DNA of 64,000 nt, from contig JAGLTS010000013.1 in the NCBI GenBank assembly GCA_023135165.1, positions 21,352 to 85,351 of the forward strand, written 5' to 3'. Position numbers and translations under genes: made by a program. The notes below the pieces were generated by a model. That model had not been told where the DNA came from. It searched no databases and saw only the letters and a list, made by a program, of their open reading frames with translations. Every line of letters starts with the position of its first letter. The first letter of the stretch is position 1. The DNA comes from Phycisphaerales bacterium. GTDB lineage: Bacteria; Planctomycetota; Phycisphaerae; Phycisphaerales; JAGLTS01. Positions 39,207-48,345 of this stretch are shown here, piece by piece.

Positions 39207-39448
39207 GCCGACTTCCGTTCGAACAGTGAAGCGAAGGGGCCATCCACCGATGTGGGTACCCGACGGGTTGCACGATCGTACCGGGAAACGACCGGCTGGG
39301 CAGCGCCCGGCGCCACGGGTCGATCGAAAACGTGCAGATGATCTTCAGCGGTCTTCATGACCCACGATACGGCGTATGATGCCCATCGTGCGGCTGCGGG
39401 ACGGCCGACAACCGGGTCGTTCGGGCAACCGGCCAGTGGAGATGCATC

Positions 39449-40363
39449 ATGCGTGTTGCTGTCACCGGCGTTTCTGGATTCATCGGTTCGTACATCGCCC
39501 GCGCGCTACGAGGCGCCGGACACGACGTGACGGGGCTTGTCCGTGAAACGAGCCGGCGCGACCACATCGAACCCTACGTGGACCGCTTCGTGGTGGGCGA
39601 TCACGCTGATGCCGGTGTTTGGCCCGCCCTGCTCGACGGAGCTGACTGCGTCGTCCACAACAGCGTCGATTGGGCGCCGCTGCGGAAGGGGGACGATCCC
39701 AACAACCACCTGGCGTCGAATCTCATCGGCTCGATTCAGCTCATGGAGGCAGCCAAGCCGCGACAGTTCGTCTTCATCAGCTCAATCGCGGTGCATCACG
39801 ATATGCGGCCTCGCTGGGCCGGCGCGATCGACGAGGACCATCCGCTTCGCCCGTCCACGACCTACGGCGCGTACAAGGCTGCGGTCGAAGCACATCTCTG
39901 GGCTGCCCACTTCGGGTCGGGGCTGAACACGTGCGCGATTCGGCCATCCGGCGTGTACGGGCTTGACCCGAAGATTGAGAGGTCGCACTTTCATAAGCAG
40001 GTTGGCCAACTTCGCAGCCGCGCCGAGTCAGGCAAGGCGTTCGCCAAGCCGGGCGGCGGGAAGTTCGTGCATGTCGAGGATGTCGCAGCCGTGGTCGCCG
40101 CAGTGGTCGGGAACAGTGACGCTGCAGGCAGGGCTTTCAACCTCGTCGACTGCTACGCGCGCTGGGCGGACTGGGCCAGGCTCGCCTGCGAACTCATGGG
40201 GATCAGCATCCAAATCGACTTCTCAACTCCGCCGAAGCCCAAGAACACGTTCACCAAGGATGCAGCCCAGTCGCTCGGCGTGGCGATGGATCGCGGACAC
40301 GCAGGCATCCGCGCGTACCTGCGCGAGTTGATCGCCGCCGTGGATTCGGATGCATCCGCATGA
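39449..40363 (+). CDS. NAD-dependent epimerase/dehydratase (extended SDR)
   Basis: 304 residues. Rossmann motif GVSGFIG at residues 7-13, Ser in ISSIAVHHD, catalytic YGAYKAA (YxxxK), and the conserved RPSGVYGLDPK. The substrate is a nucleotide sugar or similar; not determinable. GGAG about 10 nt before ATG 39449. Confidence 0.9.
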   Translation: MRVAVTGVSGFIGSYIARALRGAGHDVTGLVRETSRRDHIEPYVDRFVVGDHADAGVWPALLDGADCVVHNSVDWAPLRKGDDPNNHLASNLIGSIQLMEAAKPRQFVFISSIAVHHDMRPRWAGAIDEDHPLRPSTTYGAYKAAVEAHLWAAHFGSGLNTCAIRPSGVYGLDPKIERSHFHKQVGQLRSRAESGKAFAKPGGGKFVHVEDVAAVVAAVVGNSDAAGRAFNLVDCYARWADWARLACELMGISIQIDFSTPPKPKNTFTKDAAQSLGVAMDRGHAGIRAYLRELIAAVDSDASA

Positions 40364-40430
40364 ATGACGAATCCCGTGCCCGCCGGGCGAGGTCGTGCAA
40401 CCACGGCCACGCTCTGTGGTAGAGCCGTGC

Positions 40431-42332
40431 ATGACACACCTCTTTCTCCGTGGGATCGCTGCGGCTGCGCTGCTGTCGAGCGTCGCCTGGGCACAGGATG
40501 ACATCATCGGCTTCGACTCCGACCGATGGGATCTCGCTGAGGCTGACGTCGTGACGCACCTCGGCAGGACGTGCCTTGTCGGGAGCGCATATATCACGGA
40601 TGCGGAATTCACCAACGGTGTGATCGACGTCGATATCGCAGTCGACGGATCGCGGTCCTATCCGGGGATTGTCTTCCGCGTTCAGCCGGATGGGAACTGC
40701 GAGCGCTTCTACATTCGGCCGCACCGGGCTGGGCTGTATCCCGATGCGCTGCAATACACACCTGTCTTCGGCGGTGTCGCCTGCTGGCAACTCCACCACG
40801 GCGACGGATTCACCGCTTCGGCCCGGTTCCCGATCGACCAGTGGTTCCATCTCAAGATGGAGATCTGCGGCACGCAGGCACGCGTGTTCATCAACGATGC
40901 AGACGAGCCCGCGCTGGTGATCCATGATCTCAAGCAAGGCCGCAGCACAGGCTCGGTCGGGCTGGTCGGGCCGAGGAACGGCACCGCATGGTTCTCGAAC
41001 TTCCGCTACACGGCCGATGATTCGCTTGAGTTCGACGACCCGCCGACGATTGTCGCGCCCGAGCATGTCATCACCGAGTGGGAGGTGTCGCGTGTCGTCA
41101 GCGCAAGCCGAGTCGATCCCGACCAGTACCCGCCGTTCTTCTTTGTGTTTGCAGCACAGTGGCAGCCGGTCGAAGCCGAGCCGACGGGTCTTGTCAACCT
41201 CTCCAAGCACATCCAGCGCACGGGGCAGGAGCCGGATTGCGTCTTCGCGCGAACGATCTTTCGCAGCGATGAGGAGCGCGACATCGAGTTGACGTTCGGC
41301 TACAGCGATGATGTGACCATCTTCCTCAACGGCAAGAAGGTGTTCTCCGGCGCGAGTGCGTACCGGAGCAGGGATCCGTCGTTCCTCGGCATCGTCGGAT
41401 GGAATGACGCGGTGCGTCTGCATCTGCGCAAAGGGCTGAACGAGATCCTGTTGACCGTGACCGAATCCTTCGGCGGGTGGGGATTCATGTGCAAGACGGA
41501 TCGGGATTTGGCGCCGCCGATCAAGGAGCACAGTGTCGCTGCGAAGGTGTGGGAGACGCCCGATGTGTTCAAGATCCCCGAATCCGTGCTCTACGATCCG
41601 AAGCGCGATGTGCTGTATGTCAGCAGCTTCAACAAGGTGTACACGAGAGAGCCGCGGCTGGGGTTCATCTCCAGGGTCGGGCTGGATGGTGAGATCCTGG
41701 AAATAGAGTGGGTGACCGACCTGGATGGGCCGTGCGGCATGGGGATCCATGAAAACACGCTCTACGTCGTCGAGTGCAGCGGGAATCTCGTCGCGATCGA
41801 CATCGAGGCTGGGCGGATTGCCCATCGCTATCCGATTGACGGCGTGACATTCCTCAACGATCTGGCGATCAACGACGACGGGTATGTGTACATCTCCGAC
41901 ACGACGCGGCCGCCGGAGGGTCGGGACATCATTCGATTCAAGGATGGCGAGTGGGAGGTCTGGAAGGACGGCTGGGCGATTCAGAGGGCGAACGGGCTAT
42001 TCGTACACGGCGATCGGCTGCTCGTCGGAAGCACCGGCGACGGGATGCTCAAGTCGATCGACATGGTCGATGGGCGTGTGACGGAGATCGTAAGCCTCGG
42101 CGCAGGCGTGGTGGACGGAATCCGTGTGGACAACCAGGGCAACTACCTTGTATCGCACTGGGAAGGGCAGACGTACCGCATCTCACCTACCGGCGATGTC
42201 GTCGAGATCCTGGACACGCTCGGCGACGGGCTGAACAGCGCCGACTTTGAGTTCATCAAGGACAGGAACCTGCTCGTCATTCCGACGTTCCTCGGGAACA
42301 AGGTGGTCGCGTATCGACTCGACGAGGGTTGA
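40431..42332 (+). CDS. Secreted protein with a DUF1080-like domain and a beta-propeller
   Basis: 633 residues. Signal peptide LFLRGIAAAALLSSVAWAQ. An N-terminal jelly-roll/concanavalin-like domain (FRVQPDGNCERFYIRPHR, QWFHLKMEICGTQARVFIND) resembles DUF1080 family modules in planctomycetes. A middle beta-sandwich (LTFGYSDDVTIFLNGKKVFS) follows. The C-terminal half is an SMP-30/NHL-type propeller (VLYDPKRDVLYVSSFNK, GIHENTLYVVECSGNLVAID, LNDLAINDDGYVYISDTTRP). The ATG at 40431 precedes the hydrophobic signal. Possible carbohydrate binding or hydrolysis in the periplasm. Confidence 0.78.
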   Translation: MTHLFLRGIAAAALLSSVAWAQDDIIGFDSDRWDLAEADVVTHLGRTCLVGSAYITDAEFTNGVIDVDIAVDGSRSYPGIVFRVQPDGNCERFYIRPHRAGLYPDALQYTPVFGGVACWQLHHGDGFTASARFPIDQWFHLKMEICGTQARVFINDADEPALVIHDLKQGRSTGSVGLVGPRNGTAWFSNFRYTADDSLEFDDPPTIVAPEHVITEWEVSRVVSASRVDPDQYPPFFFVFAAQWQPVEAEPTGLVNLSKHIQRTGQEPDCVFARTIFRSDEERDIELTFGYSDDVTIFLNGKKVFSGASAYRSRDPSFLGIVGWNDAVRLHLRKGLNEILLTVTESFGGWGFMCKTDRDLAPPIKEHSVAAKVWETPDVFKIPESVLYDPKRDVLYVSSFNKVYTREPRLGFISRVGLDGEILEIEWVTDLDGPCGMGIHENTLYVVECSGNLVAIDIEAGRIAHRYPIDGVTFLNDLAINDDGYVYISDTTRPPEGRDIIRFKDGEWEVWKDGWAIQRANGLFVHGDRLLVGSTGDGMLKSIDMVDGRVTEIVSLGAGVVDGIRVDNQGNYLVSHWEGQTYRISPTGDVVEILDTLGDGLNSADFEFIKDRNLLVIPTFLGNKVVAYRLDEG

Positions 42333-42457
42333 CGCGGGCGCCGCTCGCAATGCACTCCCCCGCCGGTCGCGGTGAAGCCGTCGCTTGATGTCCCTGCGCC
42401 GCCGGTGGTATCCTCGCTTCCTCTCAGACAGCGACTCCGGCTGTGAAAGGAAGCAAC

Positions 42458-44233
42458 ATGGCGGCTGGCAACGGCGAGCGAGGACATTGGAAAACCAGGA
42501 CCGGCTTCATCCTCGCGGCGGCGGGGTCGGCGGTCGGCCTGGGAAATATCTGGAAGTTCCCGTACATCACCGGTGAGAACGGCGGCGGACTCTTCGTCCT
42601 CATCTACCTCGTCTGCATCGCGCTCGTCGGCGTCCCAATCATGATGTCCGAGATCATGATCGGCCGGGCGGCGCAGAAGCAACCTGTCGCCGCGTTCCAT
42701 GCGCTCCAGGGCAAGAAAACCGCGTGGGCGGGCGTCGGCTGGTTCGGCGTCCTCGCGGGTTTTGTCATCCTCTCGTACTACATCGTCGTCGCCGGCTGGG
42801 CCATGGACTTCACGCTCAAGTCGGTCGCCAACTTCACCGAGCCGATCCACAAGACGGCGCAGGTCGAGGCGACCACGTACCGCGCGACGGAAGACATCGT
42901 CGACATGCGCGCGATGCTCGTCGACCGCTGGACCGATCGCGAATCGAAGGATGAAGTCGCGCTGATTCGACGAGAGGTCAAGCCGTCCGCGTGGGAGGCA
43001 TACGATCGGTTCACCGCTGCAGTGGCAAGCGCGGGCAGCGGCGAGCACGCGAGCGCCGTTCTTCTCGAAGATGATGAGCTTCGGGAAGGTGTCGAAGAGG
43101 TGGAGGCGGTTCAGCCGAGAATCGAAACGGCCAAGACCGACTGTCGCCAAGCTGCGATCGATCACTACGCCACGTTCTCCGACAAGGAGATTCGCGATGA
43201 GGCCACGACGGTTATCCGTCGCAACTCGATTTACGACGCGGTGAATAGCGCATTCGGCGACGTGGCGAGCGACGGCTGGACGACCGTCTTCTGGGCGGCG
43301 ATCTTCATGATGGCGACGATCCTCATCGTTGCGGGCGGCGTCGGAGCCGGGATCGAGCGCACGTGCCGAGTGCTCATGCCGACGCTCTTCGTGCTCATCC
43401 TGGTGATGGTCGTCTACGGCGCGTTCAAGCCAGGGTTCGGCGAGGCGGTCTCATTCGTGTTCAAGCCCGACCCGCACAAACTCAAGGCCTCGGGCGTGCT
43501 CGAAGCGCTCGGGCATGCGTTCTTTACGCTTTCACTCGGTATGGGTGCGATGATCACCTACGGCTCATATCAAAAGTCCAAGGCCCACCTCGCCGGTCAG
43601 TCCGCGACAATCGCCGTTCTCGATACGGGCATCGCGCTCTTGGCGTGCCTGATGATCTTCCCCATTACGTTCTCGTATGGGCAAGAGCCTGATGCGGGGC
43701 CTGGGCTTGTCTTCAAGAGCATGCCGCTCGCCTTCGCCGAGATCGGCAAGGGTGGAATGCTGCTCGCCATCATGTTCTTCGGCTTGGTCGTGTTCGCAGC
43801 GCTGACATCCGCCATCTCACTGCTCGAAGTCGTCGCATCGTATTTCATCGACGAACGAAACTGGCCTCGGCGAAGGGCAGCGTGGATTCTCGGCTGCGCG
43901 ATCTTCCTCTTCGGCATCCCCTCCGCATTCTCCAACGATCCGGGCTTCGCGATGTCCGGGTGGGAGCCGAGTTTCGGCATCAACTTCTTCGACACGATGG
44001 ACTATCTCGCGTCGAACTGGATGCTACCGCTCGGCGGGCTGTTCATCGCCGTCTACGCGGGCTGGTTCATGCCCAAGAAGATGCGCGATGCGGAGTTGCA
44101 GGGCATATCGCCGCTGCTTGTGATGGGTTGGTTCGTGCTGATCCGCTTCCTCGCGCCGGTGCTTGTCATCATCGTGCTCGCGCAGAAGGTCGGCATTCTT
44201 GATGCGGATGAGCTGCTGCACGGGCTGTTCTAA
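42458..44233 (+). CDS. Sodium:neurotransmitter symporter family transporter with an enlarged EL2 loop
   Basis: 591 residues, Na+-coupled NSS/SNF family, probably amino-acid or small organic substrate. TM1 carries the family signature GSAVGLGNIWKFPYITGENG (residues 23-42). Between TM3 and TM4, about residues 125-265, sits a charged insertion of roughly 130 residues, absent from most bacterial NSS transporters (about 450-510 residues). By family topology this is extracytoplasmic loop 2. The remaining helices follow (IVAGGVGAGIERTC, MVVYGAFKPGF and others). AGGAA 9 nt before ATG 42458. Confidence 0.9.
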   Translation: MAAGNGERGHWKTRTGFILAAAGSAVGLGNIWKFPYITGENGGGLFVLIYLVCIALVGVPIMMSEIMIGRAAQKQPVAAFHALQGKKTAWAGVGWFGVLAGFVILSYYIVVAGWAMDFTLKSVANFTEPIHKTAQVEATTYRATEDIVDMRAMLVDRWTDRESKDEVALIRREVKPSAWEAYDRFTAAVASAGSGEHASAVLLEDDELREGVEEVEAVQPRIETAKTDCRQAAIDHYATFSDKEIRDEATTVIRRNSIYDAVNSAFGDVASDGWTTVFWAAIFMMATILIVAGGVGAGIERTCRVLMPTLFVLILVMVVYGAFKPGFGEAVSFVFKPDPHKLKASGVLEALGHAFFTLSLGMGAMITYGSYQKSKAHLAGQSATIAVLDTGIALLACLMIFPITFSYGQEPDAGPGLVFKSMPLAFAEIGKGGMLLAIMFFGLVVFAALTSAISLLEVVASYFIDERNWPRRRAAWILGCAIFLFGIPSAFSNDPGFAMSGWEPSFGINFFDTMDYLASNWMLPLGGLFIAVYAGWFMPKKMRDAELQGISPLLVMGWFVLIRFLAPVLVIIVLAQKVGILDADELLHGLF

Positions 44234-44253
44234 TCGGAAGGTGACGCCGCCGC

Positions 44254-45024
44254 ATGGAGAACACGCCGACGGAGGACAAGCCGGGCCGGGGCAAGCGTCG
44301 CAAGAGTGCCACGGGTGATCCGTACGGCAGGCCGACGCTTCGGCTTCAGTCCACGACGCTGTGGGAGTACCCGAGCCAGGACTACGGCAGCACACAGCAC
44401 GGCACAACGGGCTACGAAGGCGCGACGCCCGCATGGGTCATCTGGGATCTGCTCACGCGCTACACTCGGCCTGACGATCTGGTCGTCGATCCGATGGCGG
44501 GCGGCGGCACGACGCTCGATGTCGCACGCGAGCTGGGCCGCAAGGCGCTCGCATACGACATCAATCCCGTGCGAGAGGATATCTTCCGCGCCGACGCGCG
44601 TGCGCTCCCGCTCGAAGACGCCAAGGCTGACTTCATATTCGTCGATCCACCCTATTCAACACACATCGAGTACTCCGACGATCCGAACTGCATCGGCAAG
44701 CTCGATGCGCGCAGCGATGCGTACTTCCAGGCGATGACGCAGGTGATTGCCGAGATCGACCGTGTCCTGCACGATCGGCGATACATGGCCATGTACGTGA
44801 GCGACTCATTCCGCAAGGGCAAGCCGTTTGTTCCGATCGGGTTCGAGTTGTTCGCGATGCTGCGGGAGCGTTTCGATCCGATCGACATCATCGCCGTCGT
44901 GCGAGGCAATCGAAAGCTGAAGAAGCCGCACTGGCACAAAGAAGCGGTGAAAGGCAACTACTTCCTGCGCGGTTTCAACTACCTGTTCATCATGAAGAAG
45001 GACACATCACAGCATTCGCGCTGA
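44254..45024 (+). CDS. Orphan N6/N4 amino DNA methyltransferase-like protein
   Basis: 256 residues. SAM-binding motif I VVDPMAGGGTTLDVA (about 76-90) precedes the catalytic motif IV FVDPPYS (about 128-134). That order is motif I then IV with no target-recognition domain visible. A GGAAGGTGA precedes the ATG. No restriction enzyme is adjacent, so it is orphan in this window. It could be a DNA or structured-RNA methyltransferase. It follows the transporter by 20 bp. Confidence 0.78.
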   Translation: MENTPTEDKPGRGKRRKSATGDPYGRPTLRLQSTTLWEYPSQDYGSTQHGTTGYEGATPAWVIWDLLTRYTRPDDLVVDPMAGGGTTLDVARELGRKALAYDINPVREDIFRADARALPLEDAKADFIFVDPPYSTHIEYSDDPNCIGKLDARSDAYFQAMTQVIAEIDRVLHDRRYMAMYVSDSFRKGKPFVPIGFELFAMLRERFDPIDIIAVVRGNRKLKKPHWHKEAVKGNYFLRGFNYLFIMKKDTSQHSR

Positions 45025-45174
45025 CCGCTCCGCACGGACGTATGCCGTACGTTCCAAACGTAATGCAATACGCAACCAGCGCCGCCACGCAGCGCACCCT
45101 GCCAACCCGCGCCCGCACGCGCACACCCTCTTCTGCCTTTGTGCCTCTGCCACTTTGCCCCTTCCCCGCCCCAA

Positions 45175-48100
45175 TCAGTCCAGGGCCAAGCGGAACCCGA
45201 AGTAGTAGAACCGGTTGACGGGGTTGATCCTGAAGCGGCCCGCACAACGCAGGCTGATCTCGATGTAGCTCCACGAGCCGCCGCGAAGAACACGCCGTGA
45301 TTGATCGCCTCCTCTTGTCCATGCCGAGCCGTCAGTTGGCGCGCCGCTGTAACTGTCGTGCCAGACATCCTGACACCATTCCCACACGTTGCCGTGCATG
45401 TCGTGCAAACCCCAGACATTCGGCTGCTTCGACGCCACCGGATGCGTCTTGTTACCTGAGTTGCCGTAGTACCACGCATAGCGGCTTAGGCTCCCATCGT
45501 CGTTGCCGAAGCAGAACCGCGTCGTCGTCCCCGCTCGGCACGCATACTCCCATTCCGCTTCCGTCGGCAAGCGGTACGTTCTGCCCTCCGAACGGCTGAG
45601 CTTCTCACAGAACGCCACCGCATCGTTCCAGGACACCGTCTCCACGGGGAGGTCGTCGCCCTTGAAATGGCTCGGGTTCGTTCCCATGACAGCGCGCCAC
45701 TGCGCCTGCGTTACCTCCGTCACGCCCATGTGGAAGCCGGTGGTCAGCGTCACGCGGTGCTGCAGACCTTCGTCGTCATCGTGGCCTTCTTCATTGGACG
45801 GTGAACCCATCATGAACGTGCCCGGCTCGATGTAGACCAGTTCCATGCCGATCGAGTTGGTGAACGCGTCGCCGCCGTCGGACTCCTCCTCTTCGACTTC
45901 CGCCTCCGTCTTGGTCACGCTGAAGGTGCCCGAGATACCCATCTCGACGACCTCCCACGTACCGGTGATCGTGTCGCCCTCCAGCGTACCTCGCATGATC
46001 GACGTTATGCCCTCTTCGGTGTCCGTCGCGGTGAACTCGCCGGTCGCCTCGTCGAACGTGATCTCGCCGAGATCGTCCGTCTCCGATTGGCCCATCATCT
46101 CGACCGTGCTCGTGCCGGTGATCGTTCCATCCTCTGCCACGCTGATCGACATCGTGAACGATGCGCTGTCCATCTCGGGAGGCAGGCCCATGGCCGACAG
46201 ACCGCTGAGGGTCCCTTCCCACACGCCGTGGATCGGGCTTGTCGGGATGTACGCATCCTCATCCTCTGCGTCCTCATCCTCCTCTTCATCGTCGTCGGCG
46301 TGTTGAATCAGCAGTCCGTGCAACGAGGAAGTTGCCCGTTGCCAAGTATCTTGCGCGACGTTGAGGTTGCCGGACTCGAACTCATCCTGTGCCTGGGCGG
46401 CGCTGCTCTCAGCCTGTGCCACAGCATCTGCAATGTTCACATACAAAGAGCCCGCTGGTTTGCGGCCGAGTTCGGTAAGCCAGGCTTGGCGGGATTCCGA
46501 TGCGGCTTTGTGTGCTTTGGCATGGCGCTGTAGCGGATCGGCGATGTTCACCACCGCTTGACGCCAACTGGACTCGGCATCCGGGAACGCGCCCGCATCG
46601 AACCGCTCCTGGGCTTCCGCTGCAAGAGCAATCGCAGACTCGGCGGCATCCCGCACATCGACAAACCAGACTGCTGGCAGCTCCCGTGAAGCCCATTGCT
46701 GGCGGGCTGTATCGGCGGCTGTTGCTTGAGAGTTCATCTCACGGGCGCTCTGGAGCGAGGACAGTGCTTCGGACCACTTCGACTCAGCCGCTGGATACTC
46801 TTCACCTTCGGTGAATAGCCTGCCGGCCTCTAAGTTGAGTGCGCCTGCAGCATCCCTTGCACTGATGACACGTAGATTGCCCGGCAGCCAAGTGATTCCC
46901 TTGAGCGCATCGTCATAGGCAGTTCTTGTCTCGTCAGCGGCGACAGCCTGCCCGCTCAATCTGATGGCTGCGTCGAGGTGGTCGATCGCCTCCTGGTACG
47001 CCAGTGCGGCGGCAGCGAAGTGATCGACCTGCTTGTTCTGCTCGGCAGATTCCATCGCACTGGATGCCAGGGAGAGGGCGCGGGTGATCGAATTGGAAGT
47101 GTCCTTGAAACGCAGGCTCTCCACATCCAACTGCAATGCGTCAAGCTGCCGCTCCAGCGGGCGCAGACTTTCGGCGCTCGTGAATTGTGGCGTCACCACG
47201 GGCGTCGGCAGCGCGCCGCCCTGCCCCGGCTGCTGTGTGACCACCCACCATGTTACGACCGCTGCGATCGCGATGACGAGCACCGTTGATAACGCTGCGA
47301 TGCGCCGACCTTTGTTGCGCCCCTTGCTGTGCGGGCGTGCATCGGGCCGGGACGGCCCGGCTCTGTGTGGGACGCTGCGCTCGCCCGCCAGCGCCGCTGC
47401 CAAGTCGCCCGCTGTGGCCGGTCGATCATCCGCATCCTTCGCCAAACCCGCGAGCAACGCATCATTCACGTGTGCAGGCTGATCCTCGATCGGCAGCACG
47501 GGGCGAGTGCGTATCTGATGACTGATGTCACCTGTCGTGAACGGCGGCTCACCCTTGATCGCTTCATACAGCGTCGCTGCGAGCGAGTAGATGTCGTTTG
47601 ACGTGCTGTTGATTCCATCGATCTGCTGCGGACTCATGTAAGGCAGTGTGCCTGAGCTGTCGCGCCCCGTCACGCGCGTCATCGTGTCCTTGGCTTCACG
47701 CGCGATGCCGAAGTCCATGAGATATGCGCGGCTGTGGCGGCCATGCCTGCCGATCATGATGTTCGATGGCTTGATGTCGCGATGCAGTATGCGCTGTGCG
47801 TGTGCATGGTCGAGCGCCTCAGCGACCTGCTTCGCCCATGTCGTGACGCGCTTCAGCGGCAGACCTTCGGGATGATCGACAAGCACATCGTCGAGCGTCT
47901 TGCCTTGCACGTACTGCATGACCAGAAAGGCGATGCCGCCGCGCGTGTGGTCCTGCTCGAAATTGATCAGGCGGACGATGTGCGGATGCGTCAGTTCCAG
48001 GCAGGTGGTAGCTTCCTTCTTGAGCCGAGCGATCGCGCGTGCGTTGGATGTCAGCGCGGTGGGCAACAGCTTCAGCGCGACCTCGCGGTCGTCGAGCGTC

Positions 48101-48345
48101 GTGTCATGCGCGAGCCAGACAACACCCATCCCGCCACGTCCGATCTCGCGCACGAGCCGGTAGCGCTTCGCGAGCATCTCGCCCGGCTCAACAGAGACAA
48201 GCGTGTCTTCATACTCATCCGGAGCCCCACGACCCCCACCTTGAGCGGAGTCCGCCCGTGGCGGACCAACGGCGGACCCATCGCGCGGCGTTCCTTCACC
48301 TGATTCCAACGTGTGATCGAACTCATCTGGCGCCGGTCCGGGCAT
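45175..48345 (-). CDS. Ser/Thr kinase fused to TPR-like repeats, a lipocalin-like domain and a C-terminal FGE-fold domain
   Basis: 1056 residues. The protein kinase (residues about 63-330) has GRGGMGVVWLAHD, a catalytic Lys in ALKLL, HRDIKPSNIM (188-197) and DFG (211-213). A membrane helix at about 349-370 separates it from an exported part. This has three related helical repeats (about 473-677), a lipocalin-like beta region (about 702-815) and an FGE/sulfatase-modifying-factor fold at the C-terminus. The fold shows SIGMELVYIEPGTFMMGSP, GLHDMHGNVWEWCQD and RVLRGGSW, ending in GFRLALD. The ATG at 48345 has GGGG about 6 nt upstream. The last 30 residues look like a diversity-generating retroelement variable region (see findings). 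Confidence 0.9.
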   Translation of the reverse strand: MPGPAPDEFDHTLESGEGTPRDGSAVGPPRADSAQGGGRGAPDEYEDTLVSVEPGEMLAKRYRLVREIGRGGMGVVWLAHDTTLDDREVALKLLPTALTSNARAIARLKKEATTCLELTHPHIVRLINFEQDHTRGGIAFLVMQYVQGKTLDDVLVDHPEGLPLKRVTTWAKQVAEALDHAHAQRILHRDIKPSNIMIGRHGRHSRAYLMDFGIAREAKDTMTRVTGRDSSGTLPYMSPQQIDGINSTSNDIYSLAATLYEAIKGEPPFTTGDISHQIRTRPVLPIEDQPAHVNDALLAGLAKDADDRPATAGDLAAALAGERSVPHRAGPSRPDARPHSKGRNKGRRIAALSTVLVIAIAAVVTWWVVTQQPGQGGALPTPVVTPQFTSAESLRPLERQLDALQLDVESLRFKDTSNSITRALSLASSAMESAEQNKQVDHFAAAALAYQEAIDHLDAAIRLSGQAVAADETRTAYDDALKGITWLPGNLRVISARDAAGALNLEAGRLFTEGEEYPAAESKWSEALSSLQSAREMNSQATAADTARQQWASRELPAVWFVDVRDAAESAIALAAEAQERFDAGAFPDAESSWRQAVVNIADPLQRHAKAHKAASESRQAWLTELGRKPAGSLYVNIADAVAQAESSAAQAQDEFESGNLNVAQDTWQRATSSLHGLLIQHADDDEEEDEDAEDEDAYIPTSPIHGVWEGTLSGLSAMGLPPEMDSASFTMSISVAEDGTITGTSTVEMMGQSETDDLGEITFDEATGEFTATDTEEGITSIMRGTLEGDTITGTWEVVEMGISGTFSVTKTEAEVEEEESDGGDAFTNSIGMELVYIEPGTFMMGSPSNEEGHDDDEGLQHRVTLTTGFHMGVTEVTQAQWRAVMGTNPSHFKGDDLPVETVSWNDAVAFCEKLSRSEGRTYRLPTEAEWEYACRAGTTTRFCFGNDDGSLSRYAWYYGNSGNKTHPVASKQPNVWGLHDMHGNVWEWCQDVWHDSYSGAPTDGSAWTRGGDQSRRVLRGGSWSYIEISLRCAGRFRINPVNRFYYFGFRLALD
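45190..45273 (-). other. Candidate DGR variable-repeat (VR) segment
   Basis: Codons from TGG at 45273 down to CGC at 45190 include sixteen between RGGSW and GFR that could each derive from an AAC (or GAC) codon by changing A only: AGC, TAC, ATC, ATC, AGC, GGC, TTC, ATC, AAC, GTC, AAC, TTC, TAC, TAC, TTC, with invariant CTG, CGT, TGT, CGC, AGG, CCC and CGG between. The protein has exposed Tyr, Phe and Ile where FGE-fold diversified receptors vary. No template repeat or reverse transcriptase was found in this window, so this is a hypothesis. Confidence 0.5.

Noticed and set aside
42143..43165. Antisense open frame over the sodium symporter
   Set aside because: The sense strand has clear NSS motifs; the antisense protein has no recognisable domain.
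45036..45055. Imperfect hairpin between the methyltransferase and the kinase gene
   Set aside because: The stem has a bulge and no T-tract; too weak to call a terminator.
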